DNA of 64,000 bases from Natronosalvus rutilus. Its GTDB lineage: Archaea; Halobacteriota; Halobacteria; Halobacteriales; Natrialbaceae. The DNA lies in the NCBI RefSeq assembly GCF_024204665.1, contig NZ_CP100355.1:1593451-1657450 (forward strand). Reading direction: 5' to 3'. A program made the translations under genes and the position numbers. How positions within the stretch are numbered: position 1 is the first letter of the stretch; each line of letters opens with the position of its first letter. Under the pieces are notes generated by a model. It made no database searches. It saw nothing but the letters and a program-made list of their open reading frames with translations, and was not told the DNA's origin. Shown here one piece after another: positions 17,738 through 27,368 of this stretch.

Positions 17738-17937
17738 TAACCCACCTTACCACCGTCGCCAATATAATTCCACCGGCGGCTGGATCGGTAGCTCTCGCCG
17801 ATACGGGCCGGTAGCCCTGCCGAGTGGCAGTCCGCCCGGTCGAAAAATCCCGTTCGAGACGCGTCGAAAAACAGCCGACCGGGGCCGATCCGCACGGAAC
17901 CGATGCACATAGCACGCTGGCAACGGAACGAGCACGT

Positions 17938-18495
17938 ATGAGCTACGAACTCCGCGCGCACACCGCGGACGTCGCCGTCGCCGCGAGCGGCGGCACCCTC
18001 GAGGCGACCGTGGCCGCCGTGGCCGACGGACTGGCGGCGGCTTCGTGTGACGAGATTCCCGGCGTCGACGCGGACAGGGTTTCGGGTGGCGATGCGGGGA
18101 GCGACTCGAGTGGCGACTCCGGTGAGAGCGACGATCGATTCACACTCGAGGTGCGCGCTGAAAGCCGCGAGGCCCTCCTCTTCGAGTACCTGGACGAACT
18201 CATCTACCTGCGGGACGTCCGCCTCGAGTTGCCGGTCGACAACCGCGTTCGGACGCTCGAGCGGGTCGATGAGGATGCGGGGGACGAGAGCGAGGGCGCG
18301 GGAGACGAGGGCGCACTCGAGGAACCAGCCAGCAGGGACGGACACGCCAGCGACCGCTGGCGACTCGAGGCCGACGCCCGCGGGATCCCGCTGGCAACGA
18401 TCGACGCCAGGGAGGTCAAAGCCGTGACCTACTCCGAGATGCGTCTCGAGGCCGTCGACGACGGCTGGGAGGCGTATGTCGTCTTCGACGTCTGA
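17938..18495 (+). CDS. Archease (RtcB activator)
   Basis: The 185-residue protein begins MSYELRAHTADVAVAA, matching the archease N-terminus with its conserved Asp (HTADV). The C-terminus reads AVTYSEMRLEAVDDGWEAYVVFDV, with the acidic metal-binding end. Archease accelerates RtcB guanylylation and allows multiple turnover, and rtcB follows 122 nt downstream on the same strand. Compared with the typical length of about 140, two acidic insertions (about residues 45-62 and 103-137) lengthen the protein; these are probably halophilic surface loops. Confidence 0.92.
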   Translation: MSYELRAHTADVAVAASGGTLEATVAAVADGLAAASCDEIPGVDADRVSGGDAGSDSSGDSGESDDRFTLEVRAESREALLFEYLDELIYLRDVRLELPVDNRVRTLERVDEDAGDESEGAGDEGALEEPASRDGHASDRWRLEADARGIPLATIDAREVKAVTYSEMRLEAVDDGWEAYVVFDV

Positions 18496-18617
18496 GTAGG
18501 GCGACGTCCCGGAGGGGTACCGGTTCAGGTTCAGATTCCGGTTCGGTGCATGCGCAACTCGGGACCTGGCGGACGCGGTCACAAAGGTCTTTCAGCGACG
18601 GCGCCTCACTCTCGAGT

Positions 18618-20081
18618 ATGACCACCACGTTCGACGCCGACGGCATCGTGCTCGAGCAGGTTCGCGAGCACGTCTGGGAGCTCCCACAGGAAGACGGGAT
18701 GCGCGTCCCCGCACGCGTCCTCGCCAGCGAATCGCTGCTCGAGGAGATCAGCGAGGACCGGACGCTCGAGCAGTTGCGCAACGCGACGCACCTGCCGGGG
18801 ATCACGAACTACGCCGTCTGCATGCCCGACGGCCACCAGGGGTACGGCTTCCCGGTCGGCGGCGTTGGGGCGATGGACGCTGAGAACGGCTGTATCTCAC
18901 CCGGAGCAGTCGGCTACGACATCAACTGCGGCGTCCGGATGATGAAAACGAACCTGACCTACGACGACGTCTCCGGACTCGAGCGCGAACTCGTTGACGC
19001 TCTGTTCGAGGCCGTCCCCTCCGGCCTCGGCGGCGGCGGCGTCGTCGAAACCGGCGTCGATACCGTCGAGCAAATCCTCGAGCGCGGCGTCGACTGGGCG
19101 CTCGAGGCCGGCTACGCCGTCGAGGACGACCTCCTTCATTGCGAGGACGAGGGCGTCCGGGCGGGCGCCGACGCCTCGATGGTGAGCCAGAAGGCGAAGG
19201 ATCGCGGGAAGAACCAGGTCGGCTCCCTGGGGTCCGGGAATCACTTCCTCGAGGTCCAGCGGGTGACCGACGTGTACGACGACGCCGTGGCGGAGGCGTT
19301 CGGCCTCGAGCGCGACCAGATCGTCGTACTCATTCACTGCGGTTCCAGGGGGCTTGGTCACCAGACCTGCAACGACTACCTGCGGAAGATCGAGCGCCAG
19401 CACGGTGGCCTCCTCGATCAACTCCCCGATAAGGAACTGGCGGCTGCCCCTGCCGGCTCGCAACTGGCCGAGGAGTACTACGCGGCGATGAACGCCGCGA
19501 TCAACTACGCCTGGGTCAACCGTCAGCTGATCATGCATCGGACCCGCGAGGTGTTCGCGGACGTATTCGACCGCCCCTGGGAGTCGATGGAGATGGACCT
19601 CCTCTACGACGTGGCCCACAACATCGCGAAGAAGGAGGTCCACGAGGTCGACGGCGAGGATCGGGAGCTCTACGTTCACCGGAAAGGTGCGACGCGGGCG
19701 TTCCCGGCGGGTCACCCCAACGTACCCGCAGCCTATCGCGACGTCGGCCAGCCGGTGATCATCCCCGGGAGCATGGGCGCCGGCAGCTACGTCCTTCGCG
19801 GGGGCGAAAACTCACTCGACCTCACGTTCGGCTCGACGGCCCACGGCGCCGGGCGACTGATGAGTCGAACCCAGGCCAAGAACGAGTACTGGGGAGAGGA
19901 CGTACGCGAGGAACTCGAGTCAGGCCAGGGGATCTACGTCAAGGCCCAGTCGGGGGCGACGGTGGCCGAAGAGGCCCCGGGCGTCTACAAGGACGTCGAC
20001 GAGGTCGTGCGCGTCTCAGACGAACTCGGAATCGGCGACAAGGTCGTTCGGACGTTCCCGGTGTGTAACATCAAGGGGTGA
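18618..20081 (+). CDS. rtcB: RNA-splicing ligase RtcB
   Basis: The 487-residue ligase joins RNA 2',3'-cyclic phosphate ends to 5'-OH ends and heals tRNA exons after intron removal. ATG 18618 is preferred over the longer open frame because the product then begins MTTTFDADGIVLEQVREHVWELP. The metal-site Cys104 sits in DINCGVRM, and the His240-Cys-Gly segment HCGSRGLGHQ is present. The guanylylated-histidine region reads STAHGAGRLMSRTQAK. Archease lies just upstream and supplies the cofactor activity. Confidence 0.96.
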   Translation: MTTTFDADGIVLEQVREHVWELPQEDGMRVPARVLASESLLEEISEDRTLEQLRNATHLPGITNYAVCMPDGHQGYGFPVGGVGAMDAENGCISPGAVGYDINCGVRMMKTNLTYDDVSGLERELVDALFEAVPSGLGGGGVVETGVDTVEQILERGVDWALEAGYAVEDDLLHCEDEGVRAGADASMVSQKAKDRGKNQVGSLGSGNHFLEVQRVTDVYDDAVAEAFGLERDQIVVLIHCGSRGLGHQTCNDYLRKIERQHGGLLDQLPDKELAAAPAGSQLAEEYYAAMNAAINYAWVNRQLIMHRTREVFADVFDRPWESMEMDLLYDVAHNIAKKEVHEVDGEDRELYVHRKGATRAFPAGHPNVPAAYRDVGQPVIIPGSMGAGSYVLRGGENSLDLTFGSTAHGAGRLMSRTQAKNEYWGEDVREELESGQGIYVKAQSGATVAEEAPGVYKDVDEVVRVSDELGIGDKVVRTFPVCNIKG

Positions 20082-20111
20082 TCGTCGTCAGATCCGGCGG
20101 CCTCGAGTTCG

Positions 20112-20354
20112 TCAGTTGATACGGAACGGGCTGTCGTCCTCGTCGCCCTCGCCACTACCATCCTCGTCTCCGTCTCCGCCAACGTCACCGTCGACGTACG
20201 GCTTTCTCGCCGTGATCGTCACCTCCGCTTCGGGAGCGTCCTCGTCCACCCACGGGCTGTCGTAACTCGAAAGTTCGATCCCGGTGACTTCCCAGCCAGC
20301 GTCCTCGATAAGGTCGACGAGTTCTCGCTGGTCGTCGAGCATGTCTCGGTCCAT
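20112..20354 (-). CDS. Small acidic haloarchaeal protein
   Basis: The 80-residue protein has a compact N-terminal part (MDRDMLDDQRELVDLIEDAGWEVTGIEL), a beta-like VTITARKPY segment, and then a Gly/Asp/Glu-rich low-complexity stretch before SPFRIN at the C-terminus. It is convergent with rtcB, 30 nt away. No function can be assigned. The ordered ends suggest a real protein interrupted by a variable acidic loop. Confidence 0.65.
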   Translation of the reverse strand: MDRDMLDDQRELVDLIEDAGWEVTGIELSSYDSPWVDEDAPEAEVTITARKPYVDGDVGGDGDEDGSGEGDEDDSPFRIN

Positions 20355-20465
20355 GAGCGGCGTTCGACCTCGAGGGGGAAATATCGTCGGCCCTGAGGAC
20401 CGGACCGGAACGCTTCCCTCGAGATGTCACTCAGGTTTTAAGACCCGTCCTCGAGAGGAGTACCC

Positions 20466-21803
20466 ATGACAGGATCTGGCACGTCTCGAGGGGATGGAGG
20501 ACTCGGGCTCATGGACGCCGTCGCTATCGAGGTCGGGCTCATCGTCGGCGGCGCGCTGTTCGCGCTGGTCGGCGTCGGCGTCGCGCTTTCGGGGCCGGGT
20601 GTCGTCGTGTCCTTCGCGATCGCCATTACCATCGCGGTCCTCGGACTCGTCCCGACGGCGATGCTCGGTGCGTCGTTCCCGACCACGTGTGGCCACTACC
20701 GGTATCCCGCCCGATTCGTCTCGCCCGGACTCGCGTTTCTGGCGGCCTGGGGGCTCGGAATCAGCATGTTCACCGGCGGACTACCGCTTTACGCGCTGAC
20801 GGCGGGGGAGTACGCCGCGACGCTCGTCCCGGTGTCCCCGGCAGCCGTCGGCGTCGGCCTGCTCACGCTCTTCTTCCTGTTGAACCTCGTGGGCATTCGG
20901 CTGGCCGCTCGCGTGCAGTTGCTCATGTTCGTCGGTCTCGTCGTCGCGCTCGGTTCGTTCGTCGTGCTCGGCGTCCCGAACGTCGACGCGGCGAACCTCA
21001 CGCCGGTGTTCTCGAGCGGCGCCGTCGGCATCGTCGCCGGGGCTGGCGTCCTCTACTTCACCTGTCTCGGGGCGAACTTCGTCGTCGACATCGGCGGTGA
21101 GATCCGCGATGCAACGGTGACGATTCCTCGATCGTTTCTCGTAAGCGTCCCGCTGGTGTTCGTGCTCTATGTGCTGGTCGCGCTCGTCGCCGTTGGCACC
21201 GTCGGTGTCGAGACGATGAGCGGCGAGACGCTCGCGGTGCCGGCCGAACGCTTCCTCTCGCCCGCGTTTCAGACGGTGTTCGTCGTCGGTGGCGCCCTCT
21301 TCGCCGTCGCCACCAGTCTAAACGCCACGTTCATCCTGGTTCCCCAGTACGCGAAGGCGCTCGCGGCCGACGGCGTGTTCCCCGCGGCACTCGGGGAAAC
21401 CAACGACCGGTTCGGCACCGCTCACTGGGCGCTCCTCGGGACGTACCTCCTCAGCACCGCCATCCTGCTCGCCCCGCTTCCCTTCGCGGACCTAGGCACG
21501 ATGCTCGCGTTCGGCGGCGCGTTCGTGGTCGCCGTCGTGATGTTCGCAGCCATCAGCGTCGTCCGGAATCCGCCCGCCGACTTCGACCCCGACGCGTTCC
21601 CCGTCCCGACGCGCCTGGCGTTCGGGATGGCGCTCCTTGCCGTCCCGCTCAACGTCCTCCTCCTCGGTCTCCTGGCGACCCAGTCTCCGACGCTCTTCGC
21701 GAGCTGGGTCGTCCTCTGTGGCTGTGGCCTGGGCTACTACGCCCTCCGAACGAACTATTACGGCTCGAGCGACATTGCTCCGACGGAGCACTCGAAACCA
21801 TGA
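20466..21803 (+). CDS. APC-superfamily amino-acid permease
   Basis: The 445-residue membrane protein has about 12 hydrophobic segments. It opens LMDAVAIEVGLIVGGALFALVG, the APC first-helix pattern, and TM6-like CLGANFVVDIGGEIRDATVTIPRS is characteristic of amino-acid/polyamine/cation exchangers. It overlaps the next gene by ATGA, so a coenzyme-A-dependent catabolic use of the imported substrate is conceivable, but the substrate is not evident. Confidence 0.85.
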   Translation: MTGSGTSRGDGGLGLMDAVAIEVGLIVGGALFALVGVGVALSGPGVVVSFAIAITIAVLGLVPTAMLGASFPTTCGHYRYPARFVSPGLAFLAAWGLGISMFTGGLPLYALTAGEYAATLVPVSPAAVGVGLLTLFFLLNLVGIRLAARVQLLMFVGLVVALGSFVVLGVPNVDAANLTPVFSSGAVGIVAGAGVLYFTCLGANFVVDIGGEIRDATVTIPRSFLVSVPLVFVLYVLVALVAVGTVGVETMSGETLAVPAERFLSPAFQTVFVVGGALFAVATSLNATFILVPQYAKALAADGVFPAALGETNDRFGTAHWALLGTYLLSTAILLAPLPFADLGTMLAFGGAFVVAVVMFAAISVVRNPPADFDPDAFPVPTRLAFGMALLAVPLNVLLLGLLATQSPTLFASWVVLCGCGLGYYALRTNYYGSSDIAPTEHSKP

Positions 21804-22909
21804 CGGACCATATCACGGAAACGGGAGTCGTCGGTGCTGGATTGATGGGGCGCGACATCGCCGGATTACTGGCGAACGCCGGCTACCCGGTGACGCAGGT
21901 CGACGTCGATGCCGAGGTCCTCGAGGACGCCCGAACGTACCACGAATCGGAACTCCCGGCGGAGCTGCGGGCGACCAGCCTCGAGAACCGAAGGGATCCC
22001 GCCGACCGAATCGCCTACGACACGGACGTGGCGGCTCTCGCCGGGACCGACTTCGTCGTCGAAGCCGTCCCCGAATCGCTGGCACTCAAACGCGAGGTCG
22101 CCGCGTCGCTCGAGGACGTCCTCTCTCCCGAAGCCGTGATCGGGACGAACACCTCGTCGCTGACCCCAGGCGAGATTGCCGCCGGTCTCGAACACCCCGA
22201 GCGCGTCGTCCTGTTTCACTTCGCGAACCCGGCACTCCGTCGGGACCTCGTCGAAATCGCGGGCGACGACGCGACCGACGGTGCCCTCGAAACGGCCCGC
22301 GAGGTCGCGTCGGCCATCGACCGGGAGCCGATTCGGCTCGAGCGCGAGTACCGCGCCAACGGCCTCTCGCGGCTGTCGGCGAGCATCAAGTGCGCAGCGA
22401 CCTGGGAGCTCCTCGAGGCCGACGTCGCCGCCGTCGATACCGGGGCGCAAGCCGTCGGGTTCGACCGCGGCCCCCTCGAGTTGATCGACCTGATCGGGCT
22501 CGACGTGCACCTTGCGACGGTCGACAACCTCGAGGCGGCCTACGGAGACCGGTACACCCCGCCTGCAGAGGTTCGAGCACGCGTGGAGCGCCTCGTCAGG
22601 GAGGGGAACCTCGGGAAGAAGTCCGGAGCCGGGTTCTTCGAGTGGGACGGATCGACCTGTCTCGTGCCGGAGCCGGACGAGCCCCACGACGTGACGCCGA
22701 TTCTTGCAGCGCTGGTCAACGAGGGCAACCGGCTCGTGGCCGACGGGATCGCCGACCCCGCCACCGTAGACGAGATTCTCAAGCGCGGCGGCGACAGCGA
22801 GGTCGGCCCCTTCGACCTGCAGGAAACGTTCGGGGACGAGTTCCTCCGTAACGCCCTCGAGACGCGCTACGAGGAAACGGGCGCGTCAATTTACGATCCC
22901 ACGTTCTAA
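21800..22909 (+). CDS. 3-hydroxyacyl-CoA dehydrogenase family protein
   Basis: The 369-residue protein has an N-terminal NAD-binding site GVVGAGLMGRDIAGLLANAGY (residues about 9-29), followed by NTSSLTPGEIAAGLEHPERVVLFHFANP, which carries the catalytic His. Two C-terminal 3HCDH modules include GFFEWDG. The enzyme oxidises 3-hydroxyacyl-CoA in fatty-acid or amino-acid breakdown. Translation is coupled to the permease by the 4-nt overlap. The catalytic motif differs slightly from the usual HFFNPV (HFANPA), so a related hydroxy-acid substrate is possible. Confidence 0.85.
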   Translation: MTDHITETGVVGAGLMGRDIAGLLANAGYPVTQVDVDAEVLEDARTYHESELPAELRATSLENRRDPADRIAYDTDVAALAGTDFVVEAVPESLALKREVAASLEDVLSPEAVIGTNTSSLTPGEIAAGLEHPERVVLFHFANPALRRDLVEIAGDDATDGALETAREVASAIDREPIRLEREYRANGLSRLSASIKCAATWELLEADVAAVDTGAQAVGFDRGPLELIDLIGLDVHLATVDNLEAAYGDRYTPPAEVRARVERLVREGNLGKKSGAGFFEWDGSTCLVPEPDEPHDVTPILAALVNEGNRLVADGIADPATVDEILKRGGDSEVGPFDLQETFGDEFLRNALETRYEETGASIYDPTF

Positions 22910-22918
22910 TCGGGCGAC

Positions 22919-24571
22919 TCAGACCAGAATCGGCGGCATCGCGTACGGATCGACCTGCACGTCGAGCAGCGTCGGCTCGTCGCTCCCGATTGCCGTCTCG
23001 AGTTCGGGTCCGAGGTCCTCGACCGACTCGACGCGGACCCCCTGACAGCCGAAGCCGCGGGCGATGGCCGCGTAGTCGACGCCCTCGTGGAAGTCCGTCG
23101 AGAGGTGGAAGCTGTCGGTGCCGATCTGGCTCGCCTTCGAAGAGCCCAGGCCGTCGTTGTTGAGCACGACGACCGTGATCGACAGGTCCTCTCGGGCGGC
23201 CGTCTCGAGGTCCGCGACGTGATAGCCGATGGCGCCGTCGCCCGTGAGCGCGACTACGTCGGCGTCGGGGCGGGCGGTCTGCATGCCCAGTGCCTGGGGC
23301 AAGCAGACGTTGATGCCGTCACTCCCCCGCGCCTGCAGGTAGCCGAGACCCGGCTCCTCGACCTCGTAGAACGCGCCCGAGAAGAATCCCGAGAAACTGG
23401 TCGCGCTCACGAGAACACCGTCGGCGGGGACGTGTTCGTTCAACTCGTGGATCACGCGGTGGGTCACGATCGGTTCGGCGTCGCTCGTCAGGTTGTCCTC
23501 GTGGGACTCGCGCCATTCGTGTCGGTCTGCCGCCAGGTCCGCGAGTCTCGACTCGCGGCCCCGGTAGTCGTCGGGATCGACTGCCTCGAGCAGCGCCTGC
23601 AGGGTCGCCCGAATCTCGGCCTGGACGGCCACCGCGGGCTCGTAGTTCCGGCCGAGCCAGGCCGGGTCGAGATCGACGTGGACAACGTCGGCGTCGGCGT
23701 CTAGCAGCGACCAGCCGACGGTCGTGAGATCGCCGAACCGGGTGCCGAGCCCGACCACGAGGTCCGCCTCCTCGAGGGCGTCGTTCGCGACCTGGCAGAA
23801 TCCCCACCGGCCGACCACGCCGAGGGCGTAGGGCTCGGTCTCCGCGACGGCCCCCTTGCCGTTGATGGAGGTGACGACCGGAGTTCGGGTTCGCTCGGCG
23901 AGCGCCGACAGGTCCTCGCTGGCGCCGGCCCTGACGACGCCCTCGCCGGCGAGGAGTACCGGTCGCTCGGCGTCCTCTAGCAGGTTGAGCGCGCGCGCGG
24001 TGGTTTCGGGATTCGGAGTCGGGCCAGGGGTCGAGTACGAGGCCGAGAGCGCGTCGGGAAGCGCGTATTCCGAGTCCCGGTCGAGCACGTCGCCGGGGAG
24101 GTTGACGTGAACGGGCGACGGAACACCCGTCGTCATCCGCCTGAGCGCCGTCTCGACCGCCTCGACCGCCCGCTCCGGCGATTCGGCGTCGAACGTCGCG
24201 CTCGCGAACGGCTCGAGGATCGCCTCGTTGTCGGCGTCCTGGATGACCTCCCGGCCGCGGATGTCGCGCTCGTTGTCTCCGGTGAGCGCGAGAACCGGGC
24301 TCGAGGCCCCGCTGGCTTCGGCCAGACCGGCACCGATGTAGGCTGCGCCGGGGCCGCCGACGCCGTCGACGACGCCGACGGTTCGGCTCGTCCGGGCGTA
24401 ACCGTCGGCCATGAGCGCCGCGCTCGCCTCGCTTCGACCCAGTACGTGCCGTATCGACGAATCGTTCAGACTCGAGTAGTACGGGTCCATCTGTTCACAC
24501 GGGAAGCCGAATACCGTCTCGATCCCGCTCGCCTCGAACATCGCCACGATCTGATCGGTTGTACCTGTCAT
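22919..24571 (-). CDS. TPP-dependent acetolactate-synthase-like enzyme
   Basis: The 550-residue protein starts at ATG 24571 (MTGTTDQIVAMFEASGIETVFGFP); longer upstream frames lack family resemblance. It has the three TPP-enzyme domains: N-terminal Glu region GRSEASAALMADGYAR, a central Rossmann-like domain, and the C-terminal TPP motif GDGAIGYHVADLETAAREDL with the following NN. It resembles the IlvB family, but the IlvB signature GQGG is replaced by GFPCEQMDP and no small-subunit gene is adjacent. The substrate is uncertain (benzoylformate/oxalyl-CoA-type decarboxylase or another 2-oxo-acid lyase). It converges on the dehydrogenase with a 9-nt gap. Confidence 0.8.
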   Translation of the reverse strand: MTGTTDQIVAMFEASGIETVFGFPCEQMDPYYSSLNDSSIRHVLGRSEASAALMADGYARTSRTVGVVDGVGGPGAAYIGAGLAEASGASSPVLALTGDNERDIRGREVIQDADNEAILEPFASATFDAESPERAVEAVETALRRMTTGVPSPVHVNLPGDVLDRDSEYALPDALSASYSTPGPTPNPETTARALNLLEDAERPVLLAGEGVVRAGASEDLSALAERTRTPVVTSINGKGAVAETEPYALGVVGRWGFCQVANDALEEADLVVGLGTRFGDLTTVGWSLLDADADVVHVDLDPAWLGRNYEPAVAVQAEIRATLQALLEAVDPDDYRGRESRLADLAADRHEWRESHEDNLTSDAEPIVTHRVIHELNEHVPADGVLVSATSFSGFFSGAFYEVEEPGLGYLQARGSDGINVCLPQALGMQTARPDADVVALTGDGAIGYHVADLETAAREDLSITVVVLNNDGLGSSKASQIGTDSFHLSTDFHEGVDYAAIARGFGCQGVRVESVEDLGPELETAIGSDEPTLLDVQVDPYAMPPILV

Positions 24572-24698
24572 CGTCTTCGCCCGCCACTCGCGAGGAGTCG
24601 CACTAGCGCGTGTGACTGGATGGCACAAAAATATATCCTTCCGAACAGGTTCGACTGTGTTCGTTGCCGACCATCTGAAACGCGTCTCGAGTGACCCG

Positions 24699-25466
24699 CT
24701 AACTCTCGATCGTCGTCCCGGCACCCTCACCGCGGAAGAACGCCGGCAGCGACTCGAGGCCGAAGATCGAGGCACGGCTCTCGAGGGCGAGCAGTGCCTG
24801 CACCTTCGCCGCCATGCCGCCGGTGACGTCCGTCGACTCGCTGGTCCCGAGGACGGCCTCGACGTCGGCGTAGTCCTCGATGCGCTCGATCACGTCCCCC
24901 GTGTCGTCGAGCACGCCGGGAACCGTCGAGCACAGTCCCACGCGCTCGGCCTCGAGGGCAGTCGCGAGTTCGACGATCAGTTCGTCGCCGCTGACGATGG
25001 TGACGCCCTCCCCCCGGTGGCTCACGACGTCGCCGTGCAGGACGGGGACGAACCCTTCCGCGAGCATCGTCTCGACCGGCGCCGTGGGGAGGTCGAGTCG
25101 ACCCTCGGCGTCCCGCGATGCGACCGAAAATGGGTGAACCGGAACCGCGGGGACGTCCCGCTCGAGCAACCGCTGGAGGACGAACTCGTCGAGCGTCTTC
25201 ATCGCGCCGTGGATCGCGTGGACGGCGCCCACGTCGTGCGTACCGTCGGTCGTGCTCACGCCGTGCTCGCTCGCGTGGACGTGGCCGAAGCTCCCGCCGC
25301 CGTGGACGATGACGAGGTCCTCGACGTCGCCCGACCCGAGCGCCGTCGCGACGGCATCGGCGGCCGTCTCGAGGGAGTCGGCGTCGAGCGTCTCGTCGCG
25401 ATCCTTATCCGTGACGACGCTGCCGCCGAGTTTGACGACGGTCGTTCCGGTACCGGAGCTGGTCAT
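24699..25466 (-). CDS. Isopentenyl phosphate kinase
   Basis: The 255-residue amino-acid-kinase-fold protein has the N-terminal VVKLGGSVVTDKD and IVHGGGSFGHVHA, including the catalytic His that distinguishes isopentenyl phosphate kinases from other family members. It phosphorylates isopentenyl phosphate to IPP in the archaeal mevalonate pathway. The start overlaps the mevalonate kinase end by ATGA, so the two pathway steps are made together. The adjacency makes the assignment firm. Confidence 0.92.
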   Translation of the reverse strand: MTSSGTGTTVVKLGGSVVTDKDRDETLDADSLETAADAVATALGSGDVEDLVIVHGGGSFGHVHASEHGVSTTDGTHDVGAVHAIHGAMKTLDEFVLQRLLERDVPAVPVHPFSVASRDAEGRLDLPTAPVETMLAEGFVPVLHGDVVSHRGEGVTIVSGDELIVELATALEAERVGLCSTVPGVLDDTGDVIERIEDYADVEAVLGTSESTDVTGGMAAKVQALLALESRASIFGLESLPAFFRGEGAGTTIES

Positions 25467-26449
25467 GCGAGTCGCTTCACCCCCTCCTCGGCTAGTTCGG
25501 CCCGGAACGCGTCCTCACAGCCGGGCGTGAAGCGCAGGGCCGTCTCCGTCTCCGGCGTCGGATCGAGCGCGACGATACAGCCGCCCCCGCCTGCGCCGGT
25601 GAGCTTCGCCCCATAGGCGCCCGCGTCGCGAGCAGCCCACACCATCGTCTCGAGGTCCCGCGCGGAAACCCCGAGCGCCGAGAGCAGGCCGTGGTTGAAG
25701 TTCATCAGTCGGCCTACCTCCTCGAGGTTGCCCGCCTGGAGAGCCGTCTCGCCCCGTCGAACGACGTCGCCGATGGCCGCGACGGTGTCGGCGGCGAAGC
25801 TGTACTCTTCCCGGAGGGCGCGGACGCCGGCGACCAGTTCGCCCGTCTCGCCGGCGCCGCCGTCGAAGCCGATGACGAAGGGCAGCTCCGGTGCCTCGAT
25901 CGGCTGGCAGTCGTCGCCCTCGACGCGGACGGCGCCGCCGGTCGCCGAGCAGAAGGTGTCAGCACGGGAGGCCTGCCCCTCCTGAACCGCGTGCTCGGTC
26001 CGGTAGGCTCGCTCGGCCAGTTCGTCGGTCTCGAGAGTGAGCCCGAGTTCCCGCGTCGCGGCGTCGATGGCGGCGACGACGACCGCGGCGGACGAGCCGA
26101 GGCCCGCCCCAAGCGGGATATCGCTCTCGATGGTGACGTCGAAGCCGACGTCGTCCTCGCCGGTGACGTCGTGCACCTGCTCGATAGCACCGTCGACGTA
26201 GCCCATCGCGGCGCTGATAAGCGGCTCGGGGACGTTCACGTCGTGGCGGCCGTCGTGCTGGCCGCCGTACTCGACGGTGAAGCCGTCTATACTGAGGTCT
26301 TCCGCCTGTACCCGGAGTCGGTCATCGGATCGCTGTTCGACGGTAACCCGTGCCCGTCGCTCGATGGCACAGGGGACTGCCGGCTCGCCGTAGACGACCG
26401 CGTGCTCCCCAAACAGATAGACCTTCCCGGGAGCGCTCGAGACTGTCAT
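25463..26449 (-). CDS. mvk: Mevalonate kinase
   Basis: The 328-residue GHMP kinase begins MTVSSAPGKVYLFGEHAVVYGEPA and has the ATP-binding PLGAGLGSSAAVVVAAIDA (residues about 109-127). The C-terminal motif is YGAKLTGAGGGGCIVAL. It phosphorylates mevalonate at the start of the archaeal lipid isoprenoid pathway. A TATA-like CTATTAACC about 28 nt upstream suggests a leaderless mRNA. The second gene of the pair encodes isopentenyl phosphate kinase. Confidence 0.95.
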   Translation of the reverse strand: MTVSSAPGKVYLFGEHAVVYGEPAVPCAIERRARVTVEQRSDDRLRVQAEDLSIDGFTVEYGGQHDGRHDVNVPEPLISAAMGYVDGAIEQVHDVTGEDDVGFDVTIESDIPLGAGLGSSAAVVVAAIDAATRELGLTLETDELAERAYRTEHAVQEGQASRADTFCSATGGAVRVEGDDCQPIEAPELPFVIGFDGGAGETGELVAGVRALREEYSFAADTVAAIGDVVRRGETALQAGNLEEVGRLMNFNHGLLSALGVSARDLETMVWAARDAGAYGAKLTGAGGGGCIVALDPTPETETALRFTPGCEDAFRAELAEEGVKRLA

Positions 26450-26581
26450 GTGGGGGCGTTCGGACGACGACGGTTAATAGCTATCTTCTCGCCGTCGCAT
26501 TTCGCCACCTCAAGGTTTTAACTATGCAATTTATAGTATTGTCTGGACGCGCTATTGTCGGCCTTTACCCCCGAAGCCGCC

Positions 26582-27337
26582 TCAGAGCACCCGATCGCTG
26601 TCCGGATTCTCGAGGTCCCACAGCAGTTCGGGCAGAAACGCCCCGAGGTTGTCGACGACCCGGCGCTCGCTCACGCCGAGGCCCTCACAGTGGTCGTGCG
26701 CCGAGTCCCGAATATCGACGTGGAGGCCGTCGTCCTCGAGCCAGACGCCCAGCGGGAAGACCGAACACCGCGTGGGCTTCCAGTCCTGCTCGAGGTGGAG
26801 CGAACACAGGCCGTCGTCCCGGAGGAAAGCACAGGCCTGGCCGTCCTCAGCGACGTGCGTGTCGCGGTCTTTGGCCTCCCGGGTGACGAACGGTTCGCCG
26901 CGAAACTGGGTCATCGTCTCCGAGAGGTTCGCCCGCTGGGCCAACTCGAGGAGATCCCGGTCGTAGAGCAAGACGCCGTGGTGGCAACACCAGGTGCAGT
27001 CCTCGACGCACTCGAACGTGAGGTCGGGATCGAACTCGACGATAACCCCCCGGTCGGGGTACACCTCGACGGGAAACGGCGGTTCCACGTCGGGTGCGAG
27101 GTCGCTCGAGTCGAGTTCGTTGTGCGTTTCGGGTGCGGACGGTTGGTCCAGGCCGAGGTGGGGATCGGTCTCAGCGCGTTCGTGTTCGCGGACGGGATCG
27201 CTGTCGCCGGCGCTGGCACCGGCGCTAGGGCTTGCCTCACCGTCGCTATCCCGCGTCTCGCGCTTGCTCCCGGCGTCGCTGGTCACGCTCGAGTCGAGGG
27301 GTCGCTGACAGAAGTGCCTTCCCACTCGAAAATCCAC
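26582..27337 (-). CDS. YkgJ-family zinc/iron cysteine-cluster protein
   Basis: The GTG at 27337 gives about 251 residues (a GTG at 27325 is an alternative; longer upstream frames look non-coding). After a Ser/Asp-rich N-terminal segment, the conserved core reads FECVEDCTWCCHHGV, then ACAFLRDDGLCSLH and KPTRCSVFPLGVW. This is the spaced cysteine set of the YkgJ/CxxCxxCC family that binds a metal or Fe-S cluster. The function of the family is unknown. It lies 31 nt after the small gene on the same strand. Confidence 0.8.
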   Translation of the reverse strand: MDFRVGRHFCQRPLDSSVTSDAGSKRETRDSDGEASPSAGASAGDSDPVREHERAETDPHLGLDQPSAPETHNELDSSDLAPDVEPPFPVEVYPDRGVIVEFDPDLTFECVEDCTWCCHHGVLLYDRDLLELAQRANLSETMTQFRGEPFVTREAKDRDTHVAEDGQACAFLRDDGLCSLHLEQDWKPTRCSVFPLGVWLEDDGLHVDIRDSAHDHCEGLGVSERRVVDNLGAFLPELLWDLENPDSDRVL

Positions 27338-27368
27338 GTCGAGGACGCTCCCACGAACCGGTCTCAGC

